Positions 63,153-64,000 of a DNA stretch of 64,000 bases are shown one piece after another. Under the pieces are notes generated by a model that had not been told where the DNA came from, did not search any database, and worked only from the letters and a program-made list of their open reading frames with translations. The first letter of the stretch is position 1, and every line of letters starts with the position of its first letter. Position numbers and translations under genes: made by a program. The stretch is from assembly GCF_014203125.1 (NCBI RefSeq), contig NZ_JACHIH010000017.1, forward strand, positions 45,175 through 109,174, read 5' to 3'. This DNA is from Rhodopseudomonas rhenobacensis. Its GTDB lineage: Bacteria > Pseudomonadota > Alphaproteobacteria > Rhizobiales > Xanthobacteraceae.

Positions 63153-64000
63153 ATGAATATTCAACTGCCGAACACCATCGACATCGATGCGGCCGCCGCG
63201 ATTCCCAGCGATCCATGGCGGGACTTCACGCCCGGCAACTGGACCCGCGAGATCGACGTTCGTGATTTCATCCAGAAGAACGTGACGCCGTGGATCGGCG
63301 ATGCGGCGTTCCTGGTGCCGGCGACGGCGCGCACCCAGGCGCTGTGGACCAAGCTGAAGGATCTGTTGCAGCAGGAGCGTGACCATGGCGGCGTGCTCGA
63401 GGTCGACGCCACGACCTTCGCCTCGATCGTGGCGCACGGCTCGGGCTACATCGACCGCGAGCTCGAACAGATCGTCGGGCTGCAGACCGATGCGCCGTTG
63501 AAGCGCGCGATCATGCCGTTCGGCGGCTGGCGCATGGTCAAGAACGGCCTCGAGGCCTACGGCCTGAAGCCCGATGCGAGCTTCGAGAAGATCTTCCCCG
63601 GCATCCGCAAGACCCATAACGACGCGGTATTCGACGTCTACTCGCCGGACGCGGTGAAGTGCCGCAAATCCGGCATCATCACCGGGCTGCCCGACGCCTA
63701 TGGCCGCGGCCGCATCATCGGCGATTATCGTCGCGTCGCGCTGTATGGCGTCGCCCGGCTGATCGCCGACAAGAAGGAGCAGGCCGCAAGCCTCGACATC
63801 GACGCGCTCGACGATGCCGTGCTGCGCCTGCGCGAGGAGATCGCCGAACAGATCCGCGCGCTGAAGGAACTGGTGACGATGGCGAAGAGCTACGGCTTTG
63901 ATCTGTCGAAGCCGGCGCTGACCGCCCGCGAGGCGATCCAGTGGACTTACTTCGCGTACCTCGCCGCGGTGAAGGAATCCAACGGCGCGGCGATGTCGCT
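63153..64000 (+). CDS. pflB: Pyruvate formate-lyase (partial, cut by right edge)
   Basis: 282 codons are visible. Family marks: WIGDAAFLVPATARTQALW, the region around IVGLQTDAPLKRAIMPFGGWRM and the highly conserved GLPDAYGRGRIIGDYRRVALYG. The enzyme splits pyruvate and CoA into acetyl-CoA and formate using a glycyl radical; the radical Gly and the active-site Cys pair lie beyond the window. Ribosome site GAGGTGG is 6 bp before ATG 63153. Anaerobic control is expected. pflA should follow outside the window. Confidence 0.95.
   Translation, partial: MNIQLPNTIDIDAAAAIPSDPWRDFTPGNWTREIDVRDFIQKNVTPWIGDAAFLVPATARTQALWTKLKDLLQQERDHGGVLEVDATTFASIVAHGSGYIDRELEQIVGLQTDAPLKRAIMPFGGWRMVKNGLEAYGLKPDASFEKIFPGIRKTHNDAVFDVYSPDAVKCRKSGIITGLPDAYGRGRIIGDYRRVALYGVARLIADKKEQAASLDIDALDDAVLRLREEIAEQIRALKELVTMAKSYGFDLSKPALTAREAIQWTYFAYLAAVKESNGAAMS

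Overview
The window looks like a chromosomal segment of a purple non-sulfur alphaproteobacterium, most likely Rhodopseudomonas palustris or a close relative in the Bradyrhizobium group. The main reason is a complete pioABC-type operon (decaheme cytochrome, outer-membrane porin, high-potential iron-sulfur protein), which is the phototrophic iron oxidation system of that species. The high GC content, FixK-type boxes, many ABC uptake systems and Bradyrhizobium-style palindromic repeats agree. The species is inferred from gene content, not from a database search.

Layout. 1-2.4 kb: a TetR regulator with a basic tail, running off the left edge, opposite a crotonase, followed by fused remnants of an SDR and an acyl-CoA dehydrogenase gene. 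2.6-6.4 kb: an RND efflux pair whose inner-membrane pump carries a large internal deletion near its 3' end. 6.5-9.5 kb: a GNAT enzyme, a DUF2147 protein and a BaeSR-like two-component system. 9.7-16.9 kb: orphan CpaB-like and TadG-like proteins around a CHASE2 class III cyclase, a FecR-domain protein and a TPR/beta-barrel outer-membrane protein. 17.3-21.6 kb: a Spy-like protein, an alpha/beta hydrolase, and cstA-ybdD with a FixK box upstream of cstA. 21.9-22.7 kb: a TacA-TacT toxin-antitoxin pair with a palindromic operator, followed by about 1.2 kb of repeat-rich non-coding DNA.

24-30.5 kb: prfC, a guanidinium exporter behind a guanidine-II (mini-ykkC) riboswitch, a PiT phosphate transporter with its DUF47 partner, and a DUF4407 coiled-coil membrane protein. 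31-36.5 kb: a small membrane protein and a five-gene branched-chain amino acid-type ABC uptake operon. 36.9-38.7 kb: an atypical pyruvate-kinase-like protein overlapping tail to tail with an ArsC/Spx-like protein. 38.9-43.5 kb: pioCBA on the minus strand, with a perfect FixK box and a leader hairpin. 44.2-46.7 kb: a SnoaL-FAD monooxygenase and an Lrp regulator.

47-61 kb: a run of about twelve same-strand, tightly spaced genes ending in gamma-glutamyltransferase. It joins a peptide/nickel-type ABC importer to an acyl-CoA synthetase, SDR, MDR reductase, hotdog thioesterase, M14-like DUF2817 peptidase, VOC protein and Asp/Glu racemase. It looks like an uptake-and-breakdown pathway for an acylated or gamma-glutamyl amino-acid compound. 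61.4-64 kb: a Crp/Fnr regulator with an altered recognition helix, a small zinc-ribbon protein, three tandem 16-17 bp repeats, and the start of pyruvate formate-lyase, cut by the right edge.

Many themes concern redox and oxygen state (pio, FixK boxes, Crp/Fnr, pflB) and nutrient uptake (PiT, Liv, Dpp). Two deletion scars near 2.2-2.7 kb and four kinds of dispersed palindromic repeat show an actively remodelled genome.
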